Origin: Myxococcaceae bacterium
Lineage (GTDB): Bacteria; Myxococcota; Myxococcia; Myxococcales; Myxococcaceae
Length of the DNA stretch: 64,000 bases
Direction: 5' to 3'
NCBI GenBank assembly: GCA_019694595.1
Contig: JAIBBQ010000004.1
Span: forward strand, 1-64,000
Positions 48,305 through 56,438 of this stretch are shown here, one piece after another. The notes beneath the pieces were generated by a model. That model was not told the origin of the DNA. It made no database searches and saw only the letters and a program-made list of their open reading frames with translations. The stretch's first letter is position 1; every line of letters begins with the position of its first letter. Made by a program: the position numbers and the translations under genes.

Positions 48305-51300
48305 ATGCCCACGCCCGTCTTGCCAAGGTCACATTTGTCGACGCATCGAATTCGGTAATACTTGATCGTCGGCGAATGCGGGTCGACGCAGGTAAGCCCA
48401 CGCTTGTCCACGTCCTTGCACTGAAGAACTAGGCAGGCATAAATCTCGGCGATACCGCTAGGGCAGTCACTCGCCGGCACCAAACCCGAACTACATTCCT
48501 TGACGATCGAGCCCGGAGCGAGCCCAGTAGCGTCTGTTTCGTTGACTGGATTATTCCGAGCGTACGCGTACGGTAACAAGGGCATGATCGAGGCGAGCTG
48601 AGGAGGCTGCGATCGCCGGTCCGGAAATTCAGGTAGATCTAGCAGCCGAACAGGCGGGCCGCTCTTGAGCCTCCTCAACGCCCCATCGAGAATCGCGGCT
48701 ACAGAAGGACCTTGTAGCAGCATGGGCTCAGGAGAGAGGTACCGGCCTGTCTGAGGGTCGTAGAAGCGGTTCCAGTTCTCGTGGAGCCCGGTCTCCTCGT
48801 CGAAGTATTGACCCGGAAAACGGACAGGAGGCCACCATGGGGTGGCGCCGGCCTCATACCGCTGAAACTGGTATCCCGACATTGCGACGCCCCAGTGGGT
48901 CGCAGCAACGTTGCCGCAAAACAGGCCGGCAATCTGCTCATGAGTCGAGTTGCTGACCCAGCTCACGCCAAAGCTCGATGCGACCGGATACCACGGGGTC
49001 CACAACGCCCTGAGGCCAGAGGTGCTGCTGTTGTAGAGGGGCGAGACTTGGGTTCCGGGGAACGCACCGGTGTAGATGGCGGCGCCATCGAAGTTGCCAG
49101 CTCCCGGACACTTCGGGTCGGTATCCAGCGATGAGAGATTGACCCGGACACTCATGTTCAAGCCCACCTTGGCGGGCGTGAGTTCGACGAGAGAGAAGTT
49201 CTGGTTGTTCGCGTACGGGTGACCCGTCTGGGTCCAGAACTCCACGCGATTCACGTTCCCAAGCGGGTCGTACTCGCCCGTGCCGGTCAGGCGACCAACT
49301 CCGTCGATCGCGACAAGCGGCTTCGGGAGATAGTCGTTCACGAGAAACACGAGACCACAGGGTTGTGACACGTCATTGCGGGTGCAGGTGGTCGAGTAGG
49401 CGTCATTCGTCCTCGCCCAGGACGTGTTCGTGGTGCTCTTCCAAACGGCGACGGCCTTGCCATCGAGCCAGATGTACTCGTCGATCGTGTAGCCCGTCGC
49501 AGTCGACAAGGAGCGGTTGCCGCGGTCCTCGAGGAGCTGATGACCTTGGTCGTAATAGTACTCATCGCTCACCGCTCCGTAGGCAGCGCTGTAGGCCTTC
49601 TGCCGGCGGCGGCTCCGAGCGTCATAGTAGTACTGGTAGCTGACCCCGTTCACGTTCACATTTCGGTACACAGAGTCCGAACCCGGGGTCGTGGTCAGGT
49701 AGCCGAACGACTGGGAGAAGCTCGGTGCCGATGTCGAGTCAACCAGGCCCTTCTTCGTCAAGGTCCGACCGTCGGTGTCGTAGGTGAATGTCGCTCCAAC
49801 TGTCTGAGGCAGGGCGCCCGAAGTCCAACTTGCGAGCTGATCCTGGCGCGGCGCACCGAGATACGAGGCGAAATATCCAGCGCCCCAAGGGTCTACGTAA
49901 CGTGTCGTCCGGTTGCTCCGGGCATCGAAGACGAAGTAGTTCGAGTAGCCCCAGCCACCGCTCGTGGAGAAATTGTCGACGTACCCCGAGACGTTTCTCT
50001 GGACTCCGTCGTAGCCCGGATACTGGGCCGCGAATGCCCCGATTCCGTACTCCTCAATCTGTGGCGTCCCGAAGTTCTTTATCGTGGTGCTCGTCTGACC
50101 CACGAGTTCGCCCTTCCAGAGATAGGTGCGCTTGTAGATGTCGCCGCTGCCAGAGGAGGTGGAAACGAATAGCGATCCAGGCCGGCCGGTAAAGTCGTGG
50201 CCTGCGGTTGGAGTTTGGCCGAGCCCGTATTCGACCTTCAGATTTCCGCTCTGAATCAGTGGTTGGTACGAGCGAAGTCCTCCGTACGGTTCCCAAGTCG
50301 CGTTTGACAAGAGAGTGACGGTCCCCAGTCCCCACGTCGTCGAAGTGACTGATGCGACTCGATCGCGAAGGCTGAGATCGCTGTTGTACACGTACGAAAC
50401 GAGCCTCCCGTGTGGATACTTCACTGAACTGAGGTTGCCGTTTCCGGTGTACGTGAAGCTTGTCACTGTAGGACTTTCTGCCCCCGCGATACATGCCGTC
50501 TCGCCCCTGGTCGTGGCGTCGAGGACGACATTCCCCACATGATCGTAGGCAAAGTAGTGAGCTCCGATGGCATCGCTTTCGCTGACCAGCCGTCCCTTTT
50601 GGTTGAGGTCGGTTGGTGCACCGCAGCTGGACGGGAAAGCGATTGCCGGCGATACGACGGCATCCCAAGTCTTTGAAACCACCGTTGTGACCACCGAGCC
50701 GTTGACGCTGTCCTGACGCAGCATTCGTCCCAACTGGTCATAGCTGTACTCCCAACGCGTATTGGCCAGAGTCATCTCGGGAGTCCTGCGAGTGATAACA
50801 TTGCCCATCGCATCGTATTGGTACTCGAAGCTTCCTCGATTCGCGCCGGAACCCGAGTTTGACGCAGTCACAAGGACGACATTGCCGAAGTCGTCGGTGG
50901 AGTAGTCGATGGGTGAACTGTCACAACTGGACAATGCACCAGGGGTCGCGCACGTTGCCGTCGTTGCACAGCCACTGCTGACCCGGGTCACGTTTCCGTT
51001 GGAGTCGTGATCAAGGCAGCTTCGAATCGCGTTGGACGTCGTCAGAGTGGGGAAGTCGTCGAGAACGGCAAGGCGATTTGCTCCGTCCCACTGCATCTGG
51101 GCGCATAGCGGCGACAGGTTACCGCTGCCATCGAGGCAAAAGGGAGGAGAGGACGCGAACGACTTTCCGAGGGCGCGGAGGTTGTCGGTGGCGTCGAAGC
51201 CGCGTGGAATCGAGTAGGCGAACCCACTGCCTCCGTCGCCGAATGCATCCCACGTCGGACGTCGCTCAGAATCCACGGCATGCCACATCAGTCGCCGTGC

Positions 51301-53670
51301 TCCGTCCGCTGCAGTCTCGAACGACTCGGACCTCACCGTCCCGTCAGGCCAGTAGGAGTAGCGAATTCCTTCCTTCCATACCGTACCAAGTGCATCAGCC
51401 GACCGAGCCTTCCAAGCGACAAGCTTCGACAGAGGCGCAGATGTCGAACAAGTCCCGATCGCTGGCCCTGCGCCGCCGGTGACGCCTCGATTGCAGTACG
51501 ACTCAAAATTGCCGTCCGGGAGTTGGACCGAGCGAAGAAATGGCCCGTCATACGTGTAGTTCCAGACCAGGGTAGGAAATGTTGCTTTTGCGACCGTGCG
51601 CTGGGTGACCTGATGAGGCCCCGCGTTGTATTGGAGAGTCGTGGTCGTTCCGTTGGCGTCGACAATGGTCGTCGGGTCGCCCAAGTCATTATATGCAGTG
51701 TATTGGGTTGTCAGTGCCGCGACTGGCGGCGGAGACGAAGAGCAACCACCAGGGAAGCGCGAAATCGTCGCGATCCGGTTCGCTTTCTGGTCCAGTCCAC
51801 TGCCGTGGTACGTGATCTCAGTCACCGGGTAGCTTGCTCCGATGCACTGGCTGCCATTGGACTCGCAAGGGCCCTCGATTCGAACGACGCGCCCGAGTGG
51901 GTCGTTCGTGTAGGGGGCCGTGCAGACGCGAGCAATCTTGTAGAAGGTGCTGATCCTCTTTGGGACGATCGCGCCGCCAAAAATCCTGGTGAATCCGAGC
52001 TTTTCCGACTGGATGAGTTGGCCGTTCGTGTTGTCGTAAGTGTAGGTGTCGACGGAAGCATCCGGAGCAAGGAGTGAGCGGCGGGATACGGATGCAACGT
52101 GTTGGACGCCAAAGTTGTCGTACACGTAGCTGATGTCCTCGCGCTCGATCGCATCGACCCCGGCATCCGTGGTTGCGCCACGCATCCTCGCCCGTGTCTC
52201 CCAAGTTTCGACGCTCTGACCTGCTGGAATCGAAAAATAGCGATCGAACAGGTCGTAGTACCCGCGACGGTTCCGCACGCCTCTCTGATACTTTCGCGTA
52301 GACGTAGAAGTGCAGACGAAGTCTGACCTGTCGTTCGCGGCCCAAATCAGCTCTTTGACTCCGGGGCTGCACGAGTTGGCGACGCTGCATCCAAACTGTT
52401 GAAAGTAGGGTTCGCTGCCATGTGCGCTCTGGAACTTTGCTGAAATGAACGCGGTCTTCACAGAGAAGTTTGTGGCTCCCGGTTGCCCGTCGCCTCTCCC
52501 TGCATACATGTCTGTGCTCGTCGTCGAGTAAGGGGCGGGTTGGTTCGTTTCTTTGCTGCACTGAGGGACGGCGGGAACAATGGGATCGTCGTCGGCAATT
52601 TGCAGATACTCGGTCGTTCCCTGTGTGGCCGTTGCGGTTGGACCGGAGCTCGACAGCGGGTAAGTGGTCGTTTCGCTACCTCGCACCACCTGAAACTGGT
52701 TGGTTGCATATGAGTATGTCTCGGTTTCGAGTCCACCGACCGAACTGACGATCTTTCCAGTCCGTTCAACGCCAGAACTCGAGTCGTAGGTGTACACAAC
52801 CAGGGTGCGACTCCCACCGGTCCACTGTAAATCCACCTGCCGAAGAACGCAGGCCTGCGAAACGAGCGCACCGGCGAAGGTTGCTAGAGTCGCATAACTG
52901 AACTTCAGCCAGGTGCCGCCCTGCAACGTCACCTTGTCGATGTAGGGTGCTCCGTTCGCAGCACTTCCTGGGCAGTTGGCGCCTCCCGGCATCGTTGGGG
53001 TTGCGTACGAAACGTCAAAGCGCTTCTCGCCGTTGGCGTTGTAGGCGGAGGTCAGAAAGTACGCGGGGGAGGCAAGTGCTGCCCCCGCGATGTTGTTGGT
53101 GATCTGCGCTGTGTAGACCCGCCTGACGCTCTTGTCGTCGATCCACTCGTAGCCGCTCCCGGTCCACTTGATGCGATCGGGGATTGACGGCGAATCGACG
53201 TGGCGGGCTACCCACGTGTTGGGTGCAGTCGAAGCCAGAGAGAAATCGACGACAGAGGCGCCGGGCGCCAGCACCAGGAGCGACCCACCGGAGCCGTATT
53301 GGTTGTTTCCCCGGACGAAGGAAAAGAAGTTGTGGGTCCAGAAGGTCCCTTGGTCGGTTCTTCCAAATGGCGTGGCCAGGTCGTCAACGATTCCGTTCTG
53401 CCCCATCGTTGCGGCCTGCGATTGATAGGTGCGGAAAAACTCAACGGTGCCCGTGGCCGTGTTGATGTCGGCTTCCTTCGTTCTGTGGAAGACCGCTCGA
53501 GTCAGAAGATTGACCGGGTCCCCCGCGACGAAACCGCCGCAGCACTTGAAGTCGTTGCACCGGGGTGGGTTCTGGTTGCCCGGACAGACGGGCTGTGAGG
53601 CCTCAACGAAGGGTGCGAGGCACAGAGTCCCCACGAGCGCTGCCGCGAACCCGCTACGAATCGTTGTCAT
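48301..53670 (-). CDS. Rhs/YD-repeat polymorphic toxin-like protein with Sec signal
   Basis: A 1789-residue protein. A signal peptide (SGFAAALVGTLCLAPFVEA) is followed by a Cys-rich patch and the Rhs-type N-domain (AGDPVNLLTRAVFHRT, TVEFFRTYQSQ). Long YD-repeat shell sequence follows (YDQLGRML, YDAMGNVI, YDHVGNVV, YDPLGNVN), then the shell end HENWNRFYDPQTGRYLSPEP and PYAYARNNPVNETDATGL. The variable tip of about 70 residues has seven cysteines. Such shells encapsulate a cleaved C-terminal toxin. The Sec signal rather than a PAAR domain means export through the general pathway, not T6SS. Both neighbours overlap it by four bases. Confidence 0.92.
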   Translation of the reverse strand: MTTIRSGFAAALVGTLCLAPFVEASQPVCPGNQNPPRCNDFKCCGGFVAGDPVNLLTRAVFHRTKEADINTATGTVEFFRTYQSQAATMGQNGIVDDLATPFGRTDQGTFWTHNFFSFVRGNNQYGSGGSLLVLAPGASVVDFSLASTAPNTWVARHVDSPSIPDRIKWTGSGYEWIDDKSVRRVYTAQITNNIAGAALASPAYFLTSAYNANGEKRFDVSYATPTMPGGANCPGSAANGAPYIDKVTLQGGTWLKFSYATLATFAGALVSQACVLRQVDLQWTGGSRTLVVYTYDSSSGVERTGKIVSSVGGLETETYSYATNQFQVVRGSETTTYPLSSSGPTATATQGTTEYLQIADDDPIVPAVPQCSKETNQPAPYSTTSTDMYAGRGDGQPGATNFSVKTAFISAKFQSAHGSEPYFQQFGCSVANSCSPGVKELIWAANDRSDFVCTSTSTRKYQRGVRNRRGYYDLFDRYFSIPAGQSVETWETRARMRGATTDAGVDAIEREDISYVYDNFGVQHVASVSRRSLLAPDASVDTYTYDNTNGQLIQSEKLGFTRIFGGAIVPKRISTFYKIARVCTAPYTNDPLGRVVRIEGPCESNGSQCIGASYPVTEITYHGSGLDQKANRIATISRFPGGCSSSPPPVAALTTQYTAYNDLGDPTTIVDANGTTTTLQYNAGPHQVTQRTVAKATFPTLVWNYTYDGPFLRSVQLPDGNFESYCNRGVTGGAGPAIGTCSTSAPLSKLVAWKARSADALGTVWKEGIRYSYWPDGTVRSESFETAADGARRLMWHAVDSERRPTWDAFGDGGSGFAYSIPRGFDATDNLRALGKSFASSPPFCLDGSGNLSPLCAQMQWDGANRLAVLDDFPTLTTSNAIRSCLDHDSNGNVTRVSSGCATTATCATPGALSSCDSSPIDYSTDDFGNVVLVTASNSGSGANRGSFEYQYDAMGNVITRRTPEMTLANTRWEYSYDQLGRMLRQDSVNGSVVTTVVSKTWDAVVSPAIAFPSSCGAPTDLNQKGRLVSESDAIGAHYFAYDHVGNVVLDATTRGETACIAGAESPTVTSFTYTGNGNLSSVKYPHGRLVSYVYNSDLSLRDRVASVTSTTWGLGTVTLLSNATWEPYGGLRSYQPLIQSGNLKVEYGLGQTPTAGHDFTGRPGSLFVSTSSGSGDIYKRTYLWKGELVGQTSTTIKNFGTPQIEEYGIGAFAAQYPGYDGVQRNVSGYVDNFSTSGGWGYSNYFVFDARSNRTTRYVDPWGAGYFASYLGAPRQDQLASWTSGALPQTVGATFTYDTDGRTLTKKGLVDSTSAPSFSQSFGYLTTTPGSDSVYRNVNVNGVSYQYYYDARSRRRQKAYSAAYGAVSDEYYYDQGHQLLEDRGNRSLSTATGYTIDEYIWLDGKAVAVWKSTTNTSWARTNDAYSTTCTRNDVSQPCGLVFLVNDYLPKPLVAIDGVGRLTGTGEYDPLGNVNRVEFWTQTGHPYANNQNFSLVELTPAKVGLNMSVRVNLSSLDTDPKCPGAGNFDGAAIYTGAFPGTQVSPLYNSSTSGLRALWTPWYPVASSFGVSWVSNSTHEQIAGLFCGNVAATHWGVAMSGYQFQRYEAGATPWWPPVRFPGQYFDEETGLHENWNRFYDPQTGRYLSPEPMLLQGPSVAAILDGALRRLKSGPPVRLLDLPEFPDRRSQPPQLASIMPLLPYAYARNNPVNETDATGLAPGSIVKECSSGLVPASDCPSGIAEIYACLVLQCKDVDKRGLTCVDPHSPTIKYYRIRCVDKCDLGKTGVGI
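48755..48784. repeat. 30-bp direct repeat, parent Rhs copy
   Basis: Exact partner of 47486-47515. Recombination between the two would delete the 1269-base interval between them, removing the current tip and the OB-fold-like lipoprotein and fusing the Rhs shell in frame to the orphan tip. Confidence 0.9.
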
Positions 53671-54461
53671 TGGAAGCTCACCAGTTTCTTGGGCGCCTTT
53701 CCGGGCGCCGTGATTACAAAGAGTCCAGTCTTGCCTTGAACCAAGATTTCCCCTGATGGGGTTCGCCGAATGTGGGAGTCGCCGACGGGCTCCGTGACCT
53801 CGCCCCACTCGACGTCTCCACGTTTCGTGGGCACGACGATCTTGAGTTTGGCGTAGTCGCGACGAACCACCGCCCGCCCAGCCGACGCTTCGGTGAACGA
53901 GTCGAGAGCAGCGTCTGGAGCCGTCAGGTCAGACTCAACGGCGGGTGAAGACCCCACGTCGAGCTTTCCAACCCTGAAGTGGCCACGGCAGTCAGCATGG
54001 AGGAAGTAGAGATGCTCTCCCTGCCAAGAATAGGGGCCGAGGTGACAGCCGGGAGTCCCGGACAACCTGGTCGCTGGTCCGCCGTTCCAGGACACGCGCC
54101 AGACCTGAGACCAATCCATGACATGTTTCACTTCAACTGGTCGCTCTTGATGGTTGAAGTACACCGAGCCGTCCGGGGCAATGAAGGGGTGACGAATCAG
54201 CCCGCCGTCACTCACCAGTTCCCGAGCTTCGCCGCCGGGCGACCAGGCCAGGAGGTGGAGTCGATCTTCCGAAATCAGAGCGAACTTCTTGCCGTCGTCC
54301 GAAACCGCGACCTCATGCGCTCGGTGTCCGCCGAAGTCGGTGTGGCGTGACACCTCTTTCCCGAAGTCGTTGGTGACGACCCAGAGCTCAGGCGTACCCC
54401 AGGCGTAGTGATGAGCTGGCACTGCCGAAACGATGGCAGTCAGCAGGGCTTCCGCGACCAC
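53667..54461 (-). CDS. exported beta-propeller-like protein
   Basis: A 264-residue protein with a signal peptide (VAEALLTAIVSAVPAHHYA). Its repeated blades are of the TolB/WD40-like type: AVSDDGKKFALISEDRLHLL, FIAPDGSVYFNHQE, YSWQGEHLYFLHAD, RTPSGEILVQGKTGLF. The GTG start overlaps the stop of the upstream lipoprotein gene by one base, and its stop overlaps the Rhs ATG by four (ATGA). Propellers usually bind proteins or glycans, so a role in presenting or escorting the Rhs protein in the periplasm is likely but inferred. No catalytic residues are evident. Confidence 0.78.
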   Translation of the reverse strand: MVAEALLTAIVSAVPAHHYAWGTPELWVVTNDFGKEVSRHTDFGGHRAHEVAVSDDGKKFALISEDRLHLLAWSPGGEARELVSDGGLIRHPFIAPDGSVYFNHQERPVEVKHVMDWSQVWRVSWNGGPATRLSGTPGCHLGPYSWQGEHLYFLHADCRGHFRVGKLDVGSSPAVESDLTAPDAALDSFTEASAGRAVVRRDYAKLKIVVPTKRGDVEWGEVTEPVGDSHIRRTPSGEILVQGKTGLFVITAPGKAPKKLVSFQ

Positions 54462-54904
54462 TACAGTCCCCCGTCCGTGTATTTGTAGATGTCGGGTGGC
54501 CCGATCTGGGTCGGCGCAGGGTCTGAGCCGGGCAGCTTCGTTGGCGCCAGCTTGGTGGCGACACTTGCTTTGGCCGCAACCCAGTTTGTTGGCGGCACAC
54601 AGAGTTTCGTCGGGGCGCTCGGCATGATCGGGATGCAGTTCCAGCGGTCGGGGCAGTCGTCCTGGACTTCACACTGAATGCTGCAGAAGTGACCCACGGC
54701 AGGTCGGGCACCGGTGTGAATACAGGTTCCAGTCAGACAACTGCCCGCTCCGAAGCTGTCGCACGCTTCGCCCAGGTCTTGGGACGCGCTGAGCGCCTCT
54801 TTGAACTGATGCGCCTTGAACTTTGGCTGTTCAGCCTTGTCGCATCCGCCGAGGAGCGCAGTTAGCAGCACAGCCCAGAACAGGGCGGGCAGGTGTTTTG
54901 ACAT
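54461..54904 (-). CDS. cysteine-rich lipoprotein at head of the Rhs operon
   Basis: A 147-residue lipoprotein: signal peptide with lipobox LLGGC (acylated cysteine residue 21), then a cysteine-rich domain (CDSFGAGSCLTGTCIHTGAR, FCSIQCEVQDDCPDRWNC) typical of myxobacterial surface lipoproteins, and a Thr/Pro/Lys tail. A GGGGGA ribosome site precedes the ATG. It is the first gene of a four-gene chain with overlaps at every junction, so the operon promoter should lie within 54905-55078; no clear consensus was seen there. It may anchor or receive the Rhs product at the outer membrane. Confidence 0.78.
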   Translation of the reverse strand: MSKHLPALFWAVLLTALLGGCDKAEQPKFKAHQFKEALSASQDLGEACDSFGAGSCLTGTCIHTGARPAVGHFCSIQCEVQDDCPDRWNCIPIMPSAPTKLCVPPTNWVAAKASVATKLAPTKLPGSDPAPTQIGPPDIYKYTDGGL

Positions 54905-55078
54905 GTGTTCCCCCGGAGAGACGTCACGTTCAAGGCTGACGGGTCACATGCCTGCTACCAGACCTGCTGACTGAGTTCACCAACGAACCAACCACACGAC
55001 GTTCATGAAGCGGTTCGGATGAACACCGCCGCATTTCATGACTGCGAATGTATTGTTCCGAAATCGGCTGGATTGACG

Positions 55079-55915
55079 CTAGCGGACACCCGAATCCGGC
55101 GTTCCCGCGTCGCTCGTGCCCCCATCGCGCGCCGGAGGCGTAACCACGCCCTCCCGGCAGCTCGGGTCGAGCAGCTCCGGGCGGTACTCGAAGTGCATCG
55201 TGTCGAAGTGCACCCAGCGGCCGCCCCAGATGAACCCCTCGGCCTCGAAGGCGTCGACGATCTCCTGCGGAAAGCGGTTCTTCCACTTGAGCGGCTTCCG
55301 GGGCCGCACCCAGCGCCAGTAGTGCGAGAGGTCGACGTTCAGGTCCACCGCGATGCCGAAGGCGTGGGTGGACATCACCTTGGTGCGCGCGATGGTGCGC
55401 CAGGACCACGTCCCGCCGATGTTCTCCACGAACTTGGACAGCTTCGGCTTCTCCTTGAGCAGCGCGTCGATGCGCACCGACACGCGGTCGAACGCCGCCA
55501 CCGCGCGCTCGTGCACCGGGTAGCGCACGCCGCGGAAGCGCCAGCGGCCGAGCCGCTCCTCCACCTCGCGGCGAGTCGCCCCGTAGGTCGCCTTGAAGAG
55601 CCCGTCGACGCGCGTGCGCCCGGGGTCCTCGGCGTCCTCCGGGCCTTCCACCGGGGTGATGGGGCCGGTGACGTACGGCACGCGGAAGAGGTCGGACAGC
55701 GCGGTGGCGGCGCCTTCCAGGTCGGGGCCGTCGGGCGACTCCCACGGCAGCTCGCCTTCCTTGCCGAGCGACAGCCACCAGCGGCCGTCGTGCTTCACCG
55801 CGCTGCCCAGGTAGTAGCGGGCGAGACACTCGAGTCCCTTCGGCGGGGACTCGTCGGCCTTGAGCTGCTCCAGGGCGGTCACCTGCCCCAGCACCAGGAG
55901 CAGCGCGAAGGTCAC
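55079..55915 (-). CDS. M15-family D-alanyl-D-alanine/LD-carboxypeptidase
   Basis: A 278-residue zinc peptidase of the M15 (VanY/DacL-like) type, acting on peptidoglycan. The zinc ligands are in MSTHAFGIAVDLN (His, Asp) and WVHFDTMHFEY (His). A hydrophobic N-terminus (MTFALLLVLGQVTALEQ) looks like a signal peptide, and a Gly/Ser/Asp tail ends the protein. The GTG start overlaps the stop of the biotin carrier gene (GTGA), so it is at the end of the carboxylase operon, an unexpected functional pairing that may simply be read-through organisation. Confidence 0.87.
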   Translation of the reverse strand: MTFALLLVLGQVTALEQLKADESPPKGLECLARYYLGSAVKHDGRWWLSLGKEGELPWESPDGPDLEGAATALSDLFRVPYVTGPITPVEGPEDAEDPGRTRVDGLFKATYGATRREVEERLGRWRFRGVRYPVHERAVAAFDRVSVRIDALLKEKPKLSKFVENIGGTWSWRTIARTKVMSTHAFGIAVDLNVDLSHYWRWVRPRKPLKWKNRFPQEIVDAFEAEGFIWGGRWVHFDTMHFEYRPELLDPSCREGVVTPPARDGGTSDAGTPDSGVR

Positions 55916-56436
55916 TCCACCACCACCAGCTTGGCGCCGTTCTCCACCGCGGTGCCTTCGCTGGTGTGGACCGAGAGCACCGTGCCCGCCTTCGGGCTCT
56001 TGAGCTCGTTCTCCATCTTCATCGCCTCCACCACCACCAGGCCCTGGCCTTCGGTGACGGTGTCGCCGGGCTTCACCAGCACCCGCACCACCTTGCCGGG
56101 CATCGGCGCGAGGATCTCCTGCTTGCCCTCGGCGGTGAAGCCGGCGCTCGCCGCGCGCAGCCGCAGCTTGCGCTCGTCGGCGATGTCCACGCGGGTGACC
56201 TGGCCCTTCACCAGCACCGCGACCTGGCCGTCTTTCTGGGGCTCGAACTCCACCGCGTAGCTCTCGCCGTCGGCGAGCATGGAGACGGCGCCGTGCGGCA
56301 GCACCACCGCGTCGAGCGTGTGGCGCACGCCGTCGAGGCTCACCGCGTAGCGGCCGTTGCCCAGCGGCTCGACGTCGAGCGTGCGGGCCGCCTGGCCCTT
56401 CACCGTCGCCACGTAGCGGGTCGTCTTGGGGGCCAT
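55912..56436 (-). CDS. biotin carboxyl carrier protein of an acyl-CoA carboxylase
   Basis: A 174-residue protein whose C-terminal 70 residues are a biotinyl domain with the signature VVEAMKMENELKSP; Lys140 is the biotinylation site. The N-terminal half (GNGRYAVSLDGVRHTLDAV) resembles the linker domain of propionyl/acetyl-CoA carboxylases rather than E. coli AccB. It pairs with the biotin carboxylase encoded two bases upstream. The carboxyltransferase subunit is not in this window. Substrate acetyl-, propionyl- or methylcrotonyl-CoA cannot be decided. Confidence 0.92.
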   Translation of the reverse strand: MAPKTTRYVATVKGQAARTLDVEPLGNGRYAVSLDGVRHTLDAVVLPHGAVSMLADGESYAVEFEPQKDGQVAVLVKGQVTRVDIADERKLRLRAASAGFTAEGKQEILAPMPGKVVRVLVKPGDTVTEGQGLVVVEAMKMENELKSPKAGTVLSVHTSEGTAVENGAKLVVVE

Positions 56437-56438
56437 GG

